Source of the DNA: Betaproteobacteria bacterium Ga0077527
GTDB taxonomy: Bacteria > Pseudomonadota > Gammaproteobacteria > Burkholderiales > SG8-41
Assembly (NCBI GenBank): GCA_001464815.1
Contig: LNDW01000024.1
Coordinates: 192,712-256,711, forward strand
DNA length: 64,000 bases
Direction: 5' to 3'
Positions 43,765 to 51,685 of the stretch are shown here, one piece after another (the first letter of the stretch is position 1; each line of letters begins with the position of its first letter). The translations under genes were made by a program, and so were the position numbers. The notes beneath the pieces were generated by a model, which saw only the letters and a program-made list of their open reading frames with translations, searched no databases and was not told where the DNA came from.

Positions 43765-45318
43765 GTGCTGTTCAATTCCCACGCTTTTATCTTCCTGTTT
43801 CTGCCGCTGACGCTGCTCGGTTTTTTTGCGCTCGGCCGCTTCAGCATGAAACTGGCGGCCGGTTGGCTGGCCGCGGCTTCTCTGCTGTTCTATGGCTGGT
43901 GGAGTCCGGCCTATGTCTCCTTGCTGGTGGCTTCCATCCTCGGCAATTTTTTTGCCGGCTCGGCGATTGCAAGGGCACAGGCGGGCGGTGATACGGCGCG
44001 CAGCCGGCGGTTGCTGCGGCTGGCGATCATCGCCAACCTGCTGCTGCTGGCGTATTACAAATACGCCAACTTTTTTGTCAGCAACTTCAACACTCTCAGT
44101 GGAGCCGGTCTGAACATCGGCGAGATCATCCTGCCGCTGGGCATTTCGTTCTTCACCTTTACCCAGATCGCCTTTTTGGTGGATGCCCATCAGGGCAAGG
44201 CGCGCGAGTACGACCTGGTGCACTACGGCCTGTTCGTCACCTACTTTCCGCACCTGATCGCCGGACCGATCCTGCATCACGGCGAAATGATGCCGCAGTT
44301 CGCACGCCGCGAAATCTACAGGCCGCAGCATGACCTGATCGCCGCCGGACTGACGCTGTTTGTGCTTGGCCTTGCGAAAAAAGTGCTGATCGCCGACGGT
44401 GTCGCGCCTTACGTCGGACCGGTGTTTGATGCGCCGGGCGCTGGCGTGACACTGACCCTTCTCGAGGCCTGGTGCGGCGCGCTGGCCTATACCTTCCAGC
44501 TTTATTTTGATTTTTCCGGTTATTCCGACATGGCGGTGGGCCTGTCGCTGATGTTTGGCGTGCGCCTGCCGCTGAATTTCCAGTCGCCGTACAAGGCGGT
44601 GAACATCATCGACTTCTGGCGGCGCTGGCACATGACGCTGTCGCGTTTTCTGCGCGACTACCTGTACGTGCCGCTGGGCGGCAACCGCAAAAGCCGCGTG
44701 CGGCGCTATATCAACCTGCTGGTCACCATGCTGCTCGGTGGCCTCTGGCATGGCGCGGGCTGGACCTTCGTGCTGTGGGGCGCGCTGCACGGACTCTATC
44801 TGGTGATCAACCACGGCTGGCGTGAACTGCGCCGCCGCCTCGGCCAGGACATCCACCGCACGACGCCATGGGGCCGCCGCGCCGGCTGCCTGCTGACCTT
44901 TGTCGCGGTGGTGGTCGGCTGGGTGCTGTTCCGCGCGCCGGATGTGGCGACCGCGAAGGCCATCCTCTGCGCGATGGCCGGGTTCAACGGCGTGGTGCTG
45001 CCGGAAGTCTGGCTGGCCAGACTCGGTGCGGCCGGCCAGACGCTGCAGCAACTCGGCATTGGCTTCGGTGCTACGCCGGCACTGGCACGCACCGGCGTGC
45101 TGAACTGGATCTGGGTGCTGTTGCTGGTGGTGTGGCTGGCACCGAATACGCAGCAGATCATGGCCGCGGCAAAACCGGCGCTCGCCGCGCTGCCCGAGGC
45201 TGTTTCGCGACTGCAGTGGAGAGTGTCCTTGCCCTGGGCACTGCTGACGCTGGCGCTGCTGCTGGCGGTGGTCGTCAATCTCGACCGCCATTCCGAGTTT
45301 CTCTACTTTCAGTTTTAA
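43765..45318 (+). CDS. MBOAT-family O-acyltransferase (AlgI-like)
   Basis: A 517-residue polytopic membrane protein. The signature segments QLYFDFSGYSDMAVGLSLMFG near residue 248 (quoted start YFDFSGYSDMA), FWRRWHMTLSRFLRDYLY near 286 and the catalytic His in LGGLWHGAGWTF near 327 are present. AlgI-type proteins carry an acetyl group across the membrane for polysaccharide O-acetylation, working with an SGNH partner. It starts with GTG at 43765. The partner is the next gene, separated only by a nested palindrome. Confidence 0.92.
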   Translation: MLFNSHAFIFLFLPLTLLGFFALGRFSMKLAAGWLAAASLLFYGWWSPAYVSLLVASILGNFFAGSAIARAQAGGDTARSRRLLRLAIIANLLLLAYYKYANFFVSNFNTLSGAGLNIGEIILPLGISFFTFTQIAFLVDAHQGKAREYDLVHYGLFVTYFPHLIAGPILHHGEMMPQFARREIYRPQHDLIAAGLTLFVLGLAKKVLIADGVAPYVGPVFDAPGAGVTLTLLEAWCGALAYTFQLYFDFSGYSDMAVGLSLMFGVRLPLNFQSPYKAVNIIDFWRRWHMTLSRFLRDYLYVPLGGNRKSRVRRYINLLVTMLLGGLWHGAGWTFVLWGALHGLYLVINHGWRELRRRLGQDIHRTTPWGRRAGCLLTFVAVVVGWVLFRAPDVATAKAILCAMAGFNGVVLPEVWLARLGAAGQTLQQLGIGFGATPALARTGVLNWIWVLLLVVWLAPNTQQIMAAAKPALAALPEAVSRLQWRVSLPWALLTLALLLAVVVNLDRHSEFLYFQF

Positions 45319-45611
45319 GAGCGCCTGACAGCATGAAACACGTGTGCGTTACAGCCAGAATCAGCCCTGACACGAAGCGCGGCGCGGCTCATATCGCGAA
45401 TATGAGCAAGCCGCGCGACAAAGTCAGGGCTGATTCTGGCTATAACCCGGTGATTTCGTTGGGTGTTCATGGTTTGTTTGGGGCTGGCGCGATTTTGGCC
45501 GGAGGCGGCGTCGCGGTCCTTGCGAATATTCCCGATATTCGCTGCGGACCACCCCTTGCCTCCAGCCAAAATCGTGTCAGCGCATCACGCGTTTCATGCT
45601 GTCGGGCCCTC
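45319..45611. repeat. Nested palindrome able to form a three-way junction
   Basis: An outer inverted repeat (45319-45348 with 45581-45611; perfect over GACAGCATGAAAC at 45327-45339 with 45591-45603) encloses two separate hairpins. Arm A pairs 45349-45371 with 45423-45445 (22 of 23) and has an inner stem GCTCATAT/ATATGAGC with a 5-nt loop. Arm B pairs 45491-45506 with 45558-45573 (15 of 16), with inner stems GGTCC/GGACC and GCGAATAT/ATATTCGC and a 5-nt loop. The element begins directly after the MBOAT stop codon and ends 2 nt before the ATG of the next gene. No transposase is present. Confidence 0.9.
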
Positions 45612-45613
45612 TA

Positions 45614-46756
45614 ATGACCCCGCGTGCCTACAACGGATGGGTCATCGGCGGGCTGCTGGTGCTGCTGGCACCGGTGCTTGCGCTTAACCTGATGCTGCTC
45701 GCCAACGACATCCGCCATGACAAGAACCGCCTGGCCAGCCGCTGGCAGCAGCAGACGGGTGGTGTCACCTACGCACCGCCGATCAGCCAGAACCGCGCCT
45801 TCAAGACCCTGCGGCTGGCCGACCGTTTGCCGGAAGCCGATACCATCGTCTTCGGCTCGTCAACGATGATGTCGCTGACCGCCGATGTTTTTCCGCCGCC
45901 ACTGCGCGTCTACAACTTCGCGCAAAGCGGCAACTCTCTGCTCAGCGTGATCGGCGAGGCGCAGGCGCTGCTTGAACTGCCGCAGGCGAAGCCACGGCTG
46001 CTGGTGATTCCCCTCGACTGGTCGCTGGGTTTTTTGCAGCAGGCGGGTGAGGTGCCGCCAATCAGTCTCGATCCCGCGACGCTGCCGCCGCAGCAGGCGC
46101 TGCCCTGGCCCGCTCGTCTGCGCGAGGCGCTGAGCCTGCCGCGGCTGCAGCTGCTGATGACCGGCCTGCGCGATGTTGCAGCAGCGGATGATCCGCTGGC
46201 GGCGGCGCGGCAACTGCTGTTCGAGGCCTCGGGTGCGGATTATCGCTGCTCCGATGGCGTGCCGGCCCGCGATTTTGATCCGAGCTTTCGCGGGCAGTGT
46301 GTCGGTTTTCGCGCCGACGGCAGCGCCACCTTTGCCGACCAGAAGCGGGTGAGCGAGGGGGCGGCCGCGGCCGTGCTCGCCCAGGCGGCCAGCGCCACCT
46401 CGCAGTATGCGCGGGCCCTGCAAACACCGCTGGCGGCGACCCTGCCCGATCAACTCGCCGCGCTGCAGCGACGGGCGCGCGACCGCGACGTAAGAATCCT
46501 GTTCCTGATGCCGCCGCTGCTGCCAGGGCTCGAGGCGCGGCTTGCAGCTTCCGCGCACAGCGGCGCGCAACTGGCAGCGATCAAGACGGCGCTGCTGGAC
46601 GGGACCCGGCACGAACGCTTGATGATGGTCGATGCCGGCCCGTCAGAACATTACGGCTGCGTCGCGAGCGAGTTCATTGACGCACACCATGCCCTGCCGG
46701 CCTGCTACCGTAAGGTTTTTGCCCGCATTGAAGCCCAGGGCCTGCTCCGGAGATGA
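45614..46756 (+). CDS. SGNH-like membrane-anchored protein, partner of the MBOAT
   Basis: A 380-residue protein with one N-terminal transmembrane helix (IGGLLVLLAPVLALNLMLLA) and a periplasmic domain. The nucleophile block FGSSTMMSLTADVF near residue 81 resembles SGNH block I, and a C-terminal DAHHALPACY offers Asp and His. DltD/AlgJ/AlgX-like partners complete acetyl transfer started by an MBOAT protein. The ATG at 45614 lies 2 nt after the palindrome and lacks a clear ribosome site; ATG 45596, inside the palindrome, is the other option. Confidence 0.72.
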   Translation: MTPRAYNGWVIGGLLVLLAPVLALNLMLLANDIRHDKNRLASRWQQQTGGVTYAPPISQNRAFKTLRLADRLPEADTIVFGSSTMMSLTADVFPPPLRVYNFAQSGNSLLSVIGEAQALLELPQAKPRLLVIPLDWSLGFLQQAGEVPPISLDPATLPPQQALPWPARLREALSLPRLQLLMTGLRDVAAADDPLAAARQLLFEASGADYRCSDGVPARDFDPSFRGQCVGFRADGSATFADQKRVSEGAAAAVLAQAASATSQYARALQTPLAATLPDQLAALQRRARDRDVRILFLMPPLLPGLEARLAASAHSGAQLAAIKTALLDGTRHERLMMVDAGPSEHYGCVASEFIDAHHALPACYRKVFARIEAQGLLRR

Positions 46757-48177
46757 GTGCCATACCCGATACCGAGATGATCGCGGCCACCCGCCGCTGG
46801 TGGTGGCTGTTTGTGATCGCCGCGGCGAGCTTCCTGCCGGCGCTGGGTTTTTATTACGTCGGTGAAGAGGCGATCTTCCCGAAGTCGGCGCTGGAGATGT
46901 GGTGGCACGGCGAGCCGATCCGCCGCCTGCTGTTCGGCGGCGATCTTCAGCACAACCCGCTGTTCACCTGGCTGATCATTCCGCTGTCGGCGCTGGCGGG
47001 CTGGGAGTGGATGCTGGTGGTGACCCGTGCCATCACGATTGCGGCGACCGTGCTGTCCGGTCTGGTGGTGGCGGGCCTGGCGCAGGCGCTTTATGGCAAC
47101 CGGATGTTCAGCGCGGTCGCGGCCGTGATTTATCTGACGCTGCTGGACCTGTTCCTGTACCGCGGCTGGCTGGCCTATGTTGATCCGCTGTTCGGCCTGC
47201 TGGTGTTTTCTTCGATTGCGGCACTGTGGCTGGCTTGCGAGCGGTGCAGCGCGGCCTGGCTCTGCGCGGCGGTGCTGGCGCTGGCCGGAGCTTTCCTGGC
47301 GAAAGCGTTGACGGCCTATGCCTTCTACGGCGGCGCTGCCATCGTGCTGTTGTTGCGTGGTCATTGGCGTTTTCTGCTCGGCCCGGCAAGCTGGGTGCTG
47401 CATGGGGCGGCGCTGGTATTTCCGCTGCTGTGGTTCCGCAGCGTGATGGCCAGCTCCGGCCAGGGCACACGCATGTTCAGCGAGATTGTCGCCAAGCTGA
47501 TGCCGCAGAGCTTTGCCGACTATGCCCTGAAGCTGCTGGCCTATCCGCTGGAGGCCCTCATTTGTCTGGCGCCCGCCGGGGTGATTGCGTTGTGGCTGCT
47601 GTTGCGGCGTCGTGTGGACATTGGCGGTGATCGCCACCTGTTGACGGCTGCGCTGATCCTGCTCGCCGGATTCCTGCCGTACTGGCTGGCGCCGCAAAGC
47701 CATGTGCGCTACCTGGTGCCGTTGTATCCGCTGGCCGGTCTGGTGATTGCCCGGCTGCTGTGGCTGGCGGGCGAGGGTGCGCTGGGTGCGACGCGCAAAT
47801 GGCTGATCGGACTGATCGTGATCAAGCTCGTGGTGGTGCTGGTTGCGTTTCCGGTCTACCAGCAGCGTTATCGTGGCGCCAACTATGCCGAAGCGGCGAA
47901 GGCGATCATCGCGCGCACGGCGGGTTTTCCGCTGTACACGCTGAATGTCAGCGCCAGCGGGCTGTCGGTGACGGCGTATATCGATGTTGCGCGGCTGCCG
48001 CTGCAACCGCTGGTGTTCCCTCCGGCCGAATGGAACGAAGGTTTCGTTCTGGCCTATGAGCCGGACGACAAGACCGGCCGTGTTGCGGAGCAGTATCGCC
48101 TCGGCGGCAATACGCTGTACCTGCTGTGCCGGGGCGCAGCCTGCGCGGCTCAGCCCGCAGCAGGCTTGCGCAAATAG
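46753..48177 (+). CDS. ArnT/PMT-like GT-C glycosyltransferase
   Basis: A 474-residue polytopic protein with about 11-12 transmembrane helices. After the first helix comes FYYVGEEAIFPKSALEM near residue 36, where the acidic pair in the first periplasmic loop corresponds to the catalytic Asp/Glu region of GT39/GT83 enzymes. PYWLAPQSHVRYLVPLYPL near 314 is also typical. Such enzymes move a sugar from undecaprenyl phosphate to lipid A or another periplasmic acceptor. It overlaps the SGNH gene by 4 nt and the convergent methyltransferase by 28 bp. Confidence 0.82.
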   Translation: MSAIPDTEMIAATRRWWWLFVIAAASFLPALGFYYVGEEAIFPKSALEMWWHGEPIRRLLFGGDLQHNPLFTWLIIPLSALAGWEWMLVVTRAITIAATVLSGLVVAGLAQALYGNRMFSAVAAVIYLTLLDLFLYRGWLAYVDPLFGLLVFSSIAALWLACERCSAAWLCAAVLALAGAFLAKALTAYAFYGGAAIVLLLRGHWRFLLGPASWVLHGAALVFPLLWFRSVMASSGQGTRMFSEIVAKLMPQSFADYALKLLAYPLEALICLAPAGVIALWLLLRRRVDIGGDRHLLTAALILLAGFLPYWLAPQSHVRYLVPLYPLAGLVIARLLWLAGEGALGATRKWLIGLIVIKLVVVLVAFPVYQQRYRGANYAEAAKAIIARTAGFPLYTLNVSASGLSVTAYIDVARLPLQPLVFPPAEWNEGFVLAYEPDDKTGRVAEQYRLGGNTLYLLCRGAACAAQPAAGLRK

Positions 48178-49034
48178 GCGAGCATGTCGTGGCCGCGGCC
48201 GACCAGTTGCGCCGGCAGGTTGAGCAGTTCGGCGGCGAGCTTGCCCGCAACATAAAGCGGGCGCGGCGTGTTTTCCTTGTCGTGGAATTTCACCCGCGCG
48301 GTATCCAGGCGGGCGACCGAGAAGCCGGCGTTGGCGGCGATTTTCGCCATCGAGCCCGGGTTGTAGAAGCTGATGTGGCCGCCATCCTTCTGCATGTCGA
48401 AATAATCCCAGCCTGAACCCATCACGGCGGCCGTCCAGCTCGCGGCGTTGGCGGTGCTGATCAGCAGGATGCCACCGGGTTTCAGCACACGACGGCATTC
48501 AGTGAGCAGCGGCAGCGGATCACGCAGGTGTTCGATGACTTCGAACAGCGTCAGTGCGTCGAAGCTGCCATCGGGGTAATTCTGTTCTTCGAGCAGGCCG
48601 GTCTTTACCGGCACACCGGCGGCGCGTGCCGCCTCGGCAATACGCGGCGCAGGCTCGACGCCTTCGGCACGATAACCGGCGGCGATGGCGGCGGCGACGA
48701 ACTGGCCGCGCGAGCAGCCGACATCGAGCACGCGGGTATCCGCGGCAGTTTTGCCCAACAGGGCCGCGATGCGCGACAGGCGTTGCCGTGCCACGGCCTG
48801 CCGCCGTTCGAGTTCATGGCCCTGCGGCGCATTGAAATCCGCGGCGTTGAACTGCGCCATGGTTTCGTTGTAACGCGCGGCGCTGGCGCGGCTCAGCAAC
48901 TGGCCGCAGCCGCTGCAGCGGCGCAGCGCGCCTTCGGCAACAACGATGCCGGTATCCGTGATTGGCGCCGTGCAGCCGACCGGACAGGCCGTGACATAGG
49001 GGCCGGCACCGGGGTTTTCAGAGGGATTTTGCAT
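48150..49034 (-). CDS. Class I SAM methyltransferase with Cys-rich N-terminus
   Basis: A 294-residue protein. The first 50 residues hold a probable zinc site (ACPVGC, RRCSGCGQLL), followed by a methyltransferase domain: RVLDVGCSRGQFVAAAI near 104, SFDALTLFEVIEHLRDPL near 158 and LKPGGILLISTAN near 185. It belongs to the group often found in O-antigen loci. The ATG at 49034 overlaps the end of the GT9 gene. It is the last gene of the minus-strand envelope block. Confidence 0.82.
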   Translation of the reverse strand: MQNPSENPGAGPYVTACPVGCTAPITDTGIVVAEGALRRCSGCGQLLSRASAARYNETMAQFNAADFNAPQGHELERRQAVARQRLSRIAALLGKTAADTRVLDVGCSRGQFVAAAIAAGYRAEGVEPAPRIAEAARAAGVPVKTGLLEEQNYPDGSFDALTLFEVIEHLRDPLPLLTECRRVLKPGGILLISTANAASWTAAVMGSGWDYFDMQKDGGHISFYNPGSMAKIAANAGFSVARLDTARVKFHDKENTPRPLYVAGKLAAELLNLPAQLVGRGHDMLAYLRKPAAG

Positions 49035-50100
49035 AAGCCATTGTTTTTATTGATAAAATTATTTTTTCGGCGGGGAGCTGTTGTAAACAGTCACTGGTGC
49101 TGTCGATGTGGCGGTCACAACCTTCCAGGCCGCAGGGTACACAGGCGGCGCGGCCCTGCAGCAACTGCACATTGCCGACGCGTTGGTCGCCCAGCCGTTG
49201 CCAGGGATTGTGCGTGGGTGCATGTCCTTTTGGCCACGGCGCCCATTTCACCGGATCCGTGGGGCCGAACAGCACGATGGTCGGCACCCCGGTGGCGGCA
49301 GCGATATGGGTCACAGCGGTGTCAGGGCCGACGAAAAACTGTGAACGTGCGATCAGCGCCGATGTGCCGCCCAGCGTGAGATGTCCCGCAGCATTGATGA
49401 TGCCGTCGGGCAACTGTGCTGCAATCGCATCGACATGGGCTTTTTCGGCGGTGTCGGGGCTGCCGGTGAGTGCGACGCGAAAACCGTTGTCGATCAACCA
49501 GCGCGCGACTGAAATCCAGCCATCTTCGCGCCACTGTTTGTAGCGAAACTTGGGCCAGGGATGGAGTACGGCGAGTGCGCTGCAGGGGCCTGTGATCAGC
49601 GCATCAACAGCCGCGCGGTCGCTGTCGCTCCACGACACGACCACATCAGATTGCGCCGTGATGCCCAGCGCGCCGGCCAGTGCCAGATGGTTGCGCAGCG
49701 TGTGTGTGTGATCGGGGTCGAAGGCCGCCCAGTGATGAAGAAGGCGCCGTTTCCAGCGCTGGTTGGGCCAGTCGACCAGCAGGCCCATTCGTTTTTTGCC
49801 GAACAGCCAGGCATACAGCGTCGGCCGGTCGCTGGGCACCAGAGACAGCGCGAGATCGTATTTGCGGAACAGTCGGGTGATCAGCGCGAGGTGTTCGCCG
49901 GTGCCGGGCCGCCCGGGCACGACGTGAACCGCATCAAGATCGGGATTGCCGGCGAGCACACCCTGGGTGCCGGCAAACACCAGGGCCTCGATACGTGTTT
50001 CGGGCCAGGCGCTTTTCAGTGAGCGGATCAATGGCGTGGCGAGCAGCACGTCGCCGATGCGGCGGGTGACAATGACCAGTATGCTGCGCGGTGCAGTCAC
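49018..50100 (-). CDS. GT9 heptosyltransferase-like glycosyltransferase
   Basis: A 360-residue protein of the ADP-heptose:LPS family. SILVIVTRRIGDVLLATPLI at the start, VLHPWPKFRYKQWRED near 180 and FVGPDTAVTHIAAATGVPTIVLFG (quoted here as VGPDTAVTHIA) near 260 are diagnostic. It likely adds a heptose to the LPS core. The start is GTG at 50100, overlapping the previous stop by 4 nt (GTGA). Its last codons contain the AT-rich motif seen elsewhere in the window. Confidence 0.88.
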   Translation of the reverse strand: MTAPRSILVIVTRRIGDVLLATPLIRSLKSAWPETRIEALVFAGTQGVLAGNPDLDAVHVVPGRPGTGEHLALITRLFRKYDLALSLVPSDRPTLYAWLFGKKRMGLLVDWPNQRWKRRLLHHWAAFDPDHTHTLRNHLALAGALGITAQSDVVVSWSDSDRAAVDALITGPCSALAVLHPWPKFRYKQWREDGWISVARWLIDNGFRVALTGSPDTAEKAHVDAIAAQLPDGIINAAGHLTLGGTSALIARSQFFVGPDTAVTHIAAATGVPTIVLFGPTDPVKWAPWPKGHAPTHNPWQRLGDQRVGNVQLLQGRAACVPCGLEGCDRHIDSTSDCLQQLPAEKIILSIKTMAYAKSL

Positions 50101-50927
50101 TGCGCTGATGAGTACTGTTCAAGTCCGCGCTCGGCCACCGTCCGTGACGAGGCGAGAAGATCATCGAGACGGCGCTGGTTTTCAGGCAGGCGGCTGCGGT
50201 CGTTTTCACGGTGCCAGAGGTGGAACAGCGGCGTCGCGAAGCGCGCGCTCTTGTGCAGCACGCCGGCATTGATCAGGCGGATCACCAGATCGGAGTCCTC
50301 GAGACCCCAGCCCGAATACGCCTCGTCAAAACCATTGACCCTGACCAGATCATCACGCCAGGCGGCGAGGTTGCAGGACTTGATGCCCTGCCATTGTCGC
50401 GGATGGCTGCGACGGAAGTCGCCATCCGGCAGGCGCAGCAGCGGCAGCAGGCGGTTGATGTCGCGTTTGATCCAGGCGACGAACCAGCGTCCGGCGCCCC
50501 AGGTATGCAGTGGCAGGCGTTCGGCCAGCGCGCGCCGGGTGAACGTCTCCGACAACAGCACCCGGTTGCCACCGAGAAAGCGGCCGCGTTCGGCGAGTGC
50601 GAGATGGCGGCGCACAAAATCCGGCGGCGGCACGCAGTCGCCGTCGATGAAGATGATGTATTCCGCTGCGGTGGCCGCCAGCGCGCGGTTGCGCGCGGCG
50701 CCGGGGCGGAAGCCCAGATCCTCCTGCCAGATGTGATGCAGCGCGACCGGTGCGCGTTGTGCGTAATCTTCGATCAGCCGGCGAGTGTCATCCGTGGAGC
50801 CGTCATCGGCGACCAGCACTTCGAAGCTGTCGTGGGCATTGATGTCCTGCGCCAGCAGGCCGTCGAGCACCGCGGCGAGCGCATCGGGGCGGTTGTAGGT
50901 GGTGGTAATGACAGCAGCGGTGGTCAC
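50097..50927 (-). CDS. GT2 glycosyltransferase with galactosyltransferase-like C-terminus
   Basis: A 276-residue protein. The GT-A domain shows AAVITTTYNRPDALAAVL, VADDGSTDDTR near 39, GFRPGAARNRALA near 72 and the DxD-like FIDGDCVPPPDF near 92. The C-terminal NGFDEAYSGWGLEDSDLVIR near 197 is the Glyco_transf_7C-type segment. It likely adds a hexose or amino sugar to LPS. It overlaps both neighbours by 4 nt. Confidence 0.87.
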   Translation of the reverse strand: MTTAAVITTTYNRPDALAAVLDGLLAQDINAHDSFEVLVADDGSTDDTRRLIEDYAQRAPVALHHIWQEDLGFRPGAARNRALAATAAEYIIFIDGDCVPPPDFVRRHLALAERGRFLGGNRVLLSETFTRRALAERLPLHTWGAGRWFVAWIKRDINRLLPLLRLPDGDFRRSHPRQWQGIKSCNLAAWRDDLVRVNGFDEAYSGWGLEDSDLVIRLINAGVLHKSARFATPLFHLWHRENDRSRLPENQRRLDDLLASSRTVAERGLEQYSSAQ

Positions 50928-51685
50928 TTGCTTTTATCGGACTGTTCACCGAGCAGCATCAGCTTCAGGTAGCGGTAATACGAGCCTTCGCCATTGGCCA
51001 CGGCGAGCATGAAGCCTTCGCGGCCGTCGAGGAAACCGAGGCGCAGGAAGTAGGTGCGGAAAAACGCCCAGCCGCCGTGCAGCAGCGCGGTCCAGATCGA
51101 GGCGCGACGGCCGTTCCTGTGGAACATGCGCGATGAGGACGAGGAATACAGGTTCATCTTGCCGATCATCTGGTCGAGATCGGTGATCGCCTCGTGCATG
51201 ATCGGCTGGCGCAGCTTGCCGGTGCTGCCCTGGATGATCAGCCGGTCATGGGTGTGATCCTCGGAAAAACGCGAGGCATCGCGGCGGAACAGCCGCACCA
51301 CGTGATCCGGCCACCAGCCGGAGTGCTTCATGAAGCGGCCGCAGAAGCTGGAGCGGCGGGGAATCGCATAGGCGGCGTGTTTGCCCGGGGCGGCCAGGGT
51401 TTTTTGCACCTCGTCACGCAGATCCGCGGGCATCCATTCATCGGAATCGAGGGACACGATCCATACGCCCTGCGCATGATCCAGCGCACGGTTTTTCTGC
51501 GGGCCGTGCCCGGGAAAATCCGGCGTGCGGTAAAAACGCGCGCCGAGCTCCGCGCAGATCACCTCGGTGGCATCGGTGCTGCCGGAATCAACGACGATGA
51601 TCTCGTCGGCCCAGGCCACCGATTCTAGACAGCGGCGGATCGTCGGCTCGGCGTTCTTGGTGATGATGATGGCGGAGACGTTCAT
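50924..51685 (-). CDS. GT2 glycosyltransferase, WaaE/KdtX-like
   Basis: A 253-residue protein with MNVSAIIITKNAEPTIRRCL, ADEIIVVDSGSTDAT near 26, GPQKNRALDHAQGVWIVSLD near 60 with the Asp pair of the DxD motif, and the C-terminal FFRTYFLRLGFLDGREGFML near 209. The last segment is typical of WaaE/KdtX LPS-core glycosyltransferases. Its 5' end is overlapped for 98 bp by the 3' end of the ligase gene, unlike the 4-nt overlaps around it. Confidence 0.87.
   Translation of the reverse strand: MNVSAIIITKNAEPTIRRCLESVAWADEIIVVDSGSTDATEVICAELGARFYRTPDFPGHGPQKNRALDHAQGVWIVSLDSDEWMPADLRDEVQKTLAAPGKHAAYAIPRRSSFCGRFMKHSGWWPDHVVRLFRRDASRFSEDHTHDRLIIQGSTGKLRQPIMHEAITDLDQMIGKMNLYSSSSSRMFHRNGRRASIWTALLHGGWAFFRTYFLRLGFLDGREGFMLAVANGEGSYYRYLKLMLLGEQSDKSK

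Noticed and set aside
42460-45291. A 943-codon open frame on the minus strand
   Set aside because: It lies fully antisense to wecE and the MBOAT gene, has low-complexity Gln/His/Arg-rich composition and no domain. Such frames are common opposite GC-rich genes.
45349-45445. Arm A as a rho-independent terminator of the MBOAT gene
   Set aside because: The stem is very long and no T-run follows it. It is also nested inside a larger inverted repeat.
45315-45569. An 84-codon frame across the nested palindrome
   Set aside because: Both strands are open over the palindrome because of its symmetry. No ribosome site is seen, and the DNA structure explains the sequence better than a protein does.
45319-45611. 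Integron attC site or tRNA-like element
   Set aside because: There is no integrase, no R/L box pair of the attC type, and the arm sizes do not match a tRNA cloverleaf.
46705-48498. A 597-codon minus-strand frame
   Set aside because: It is antisense to the ArnT-like gene and shows the same Arg/Gln/His-rich shadow composition without motifs.
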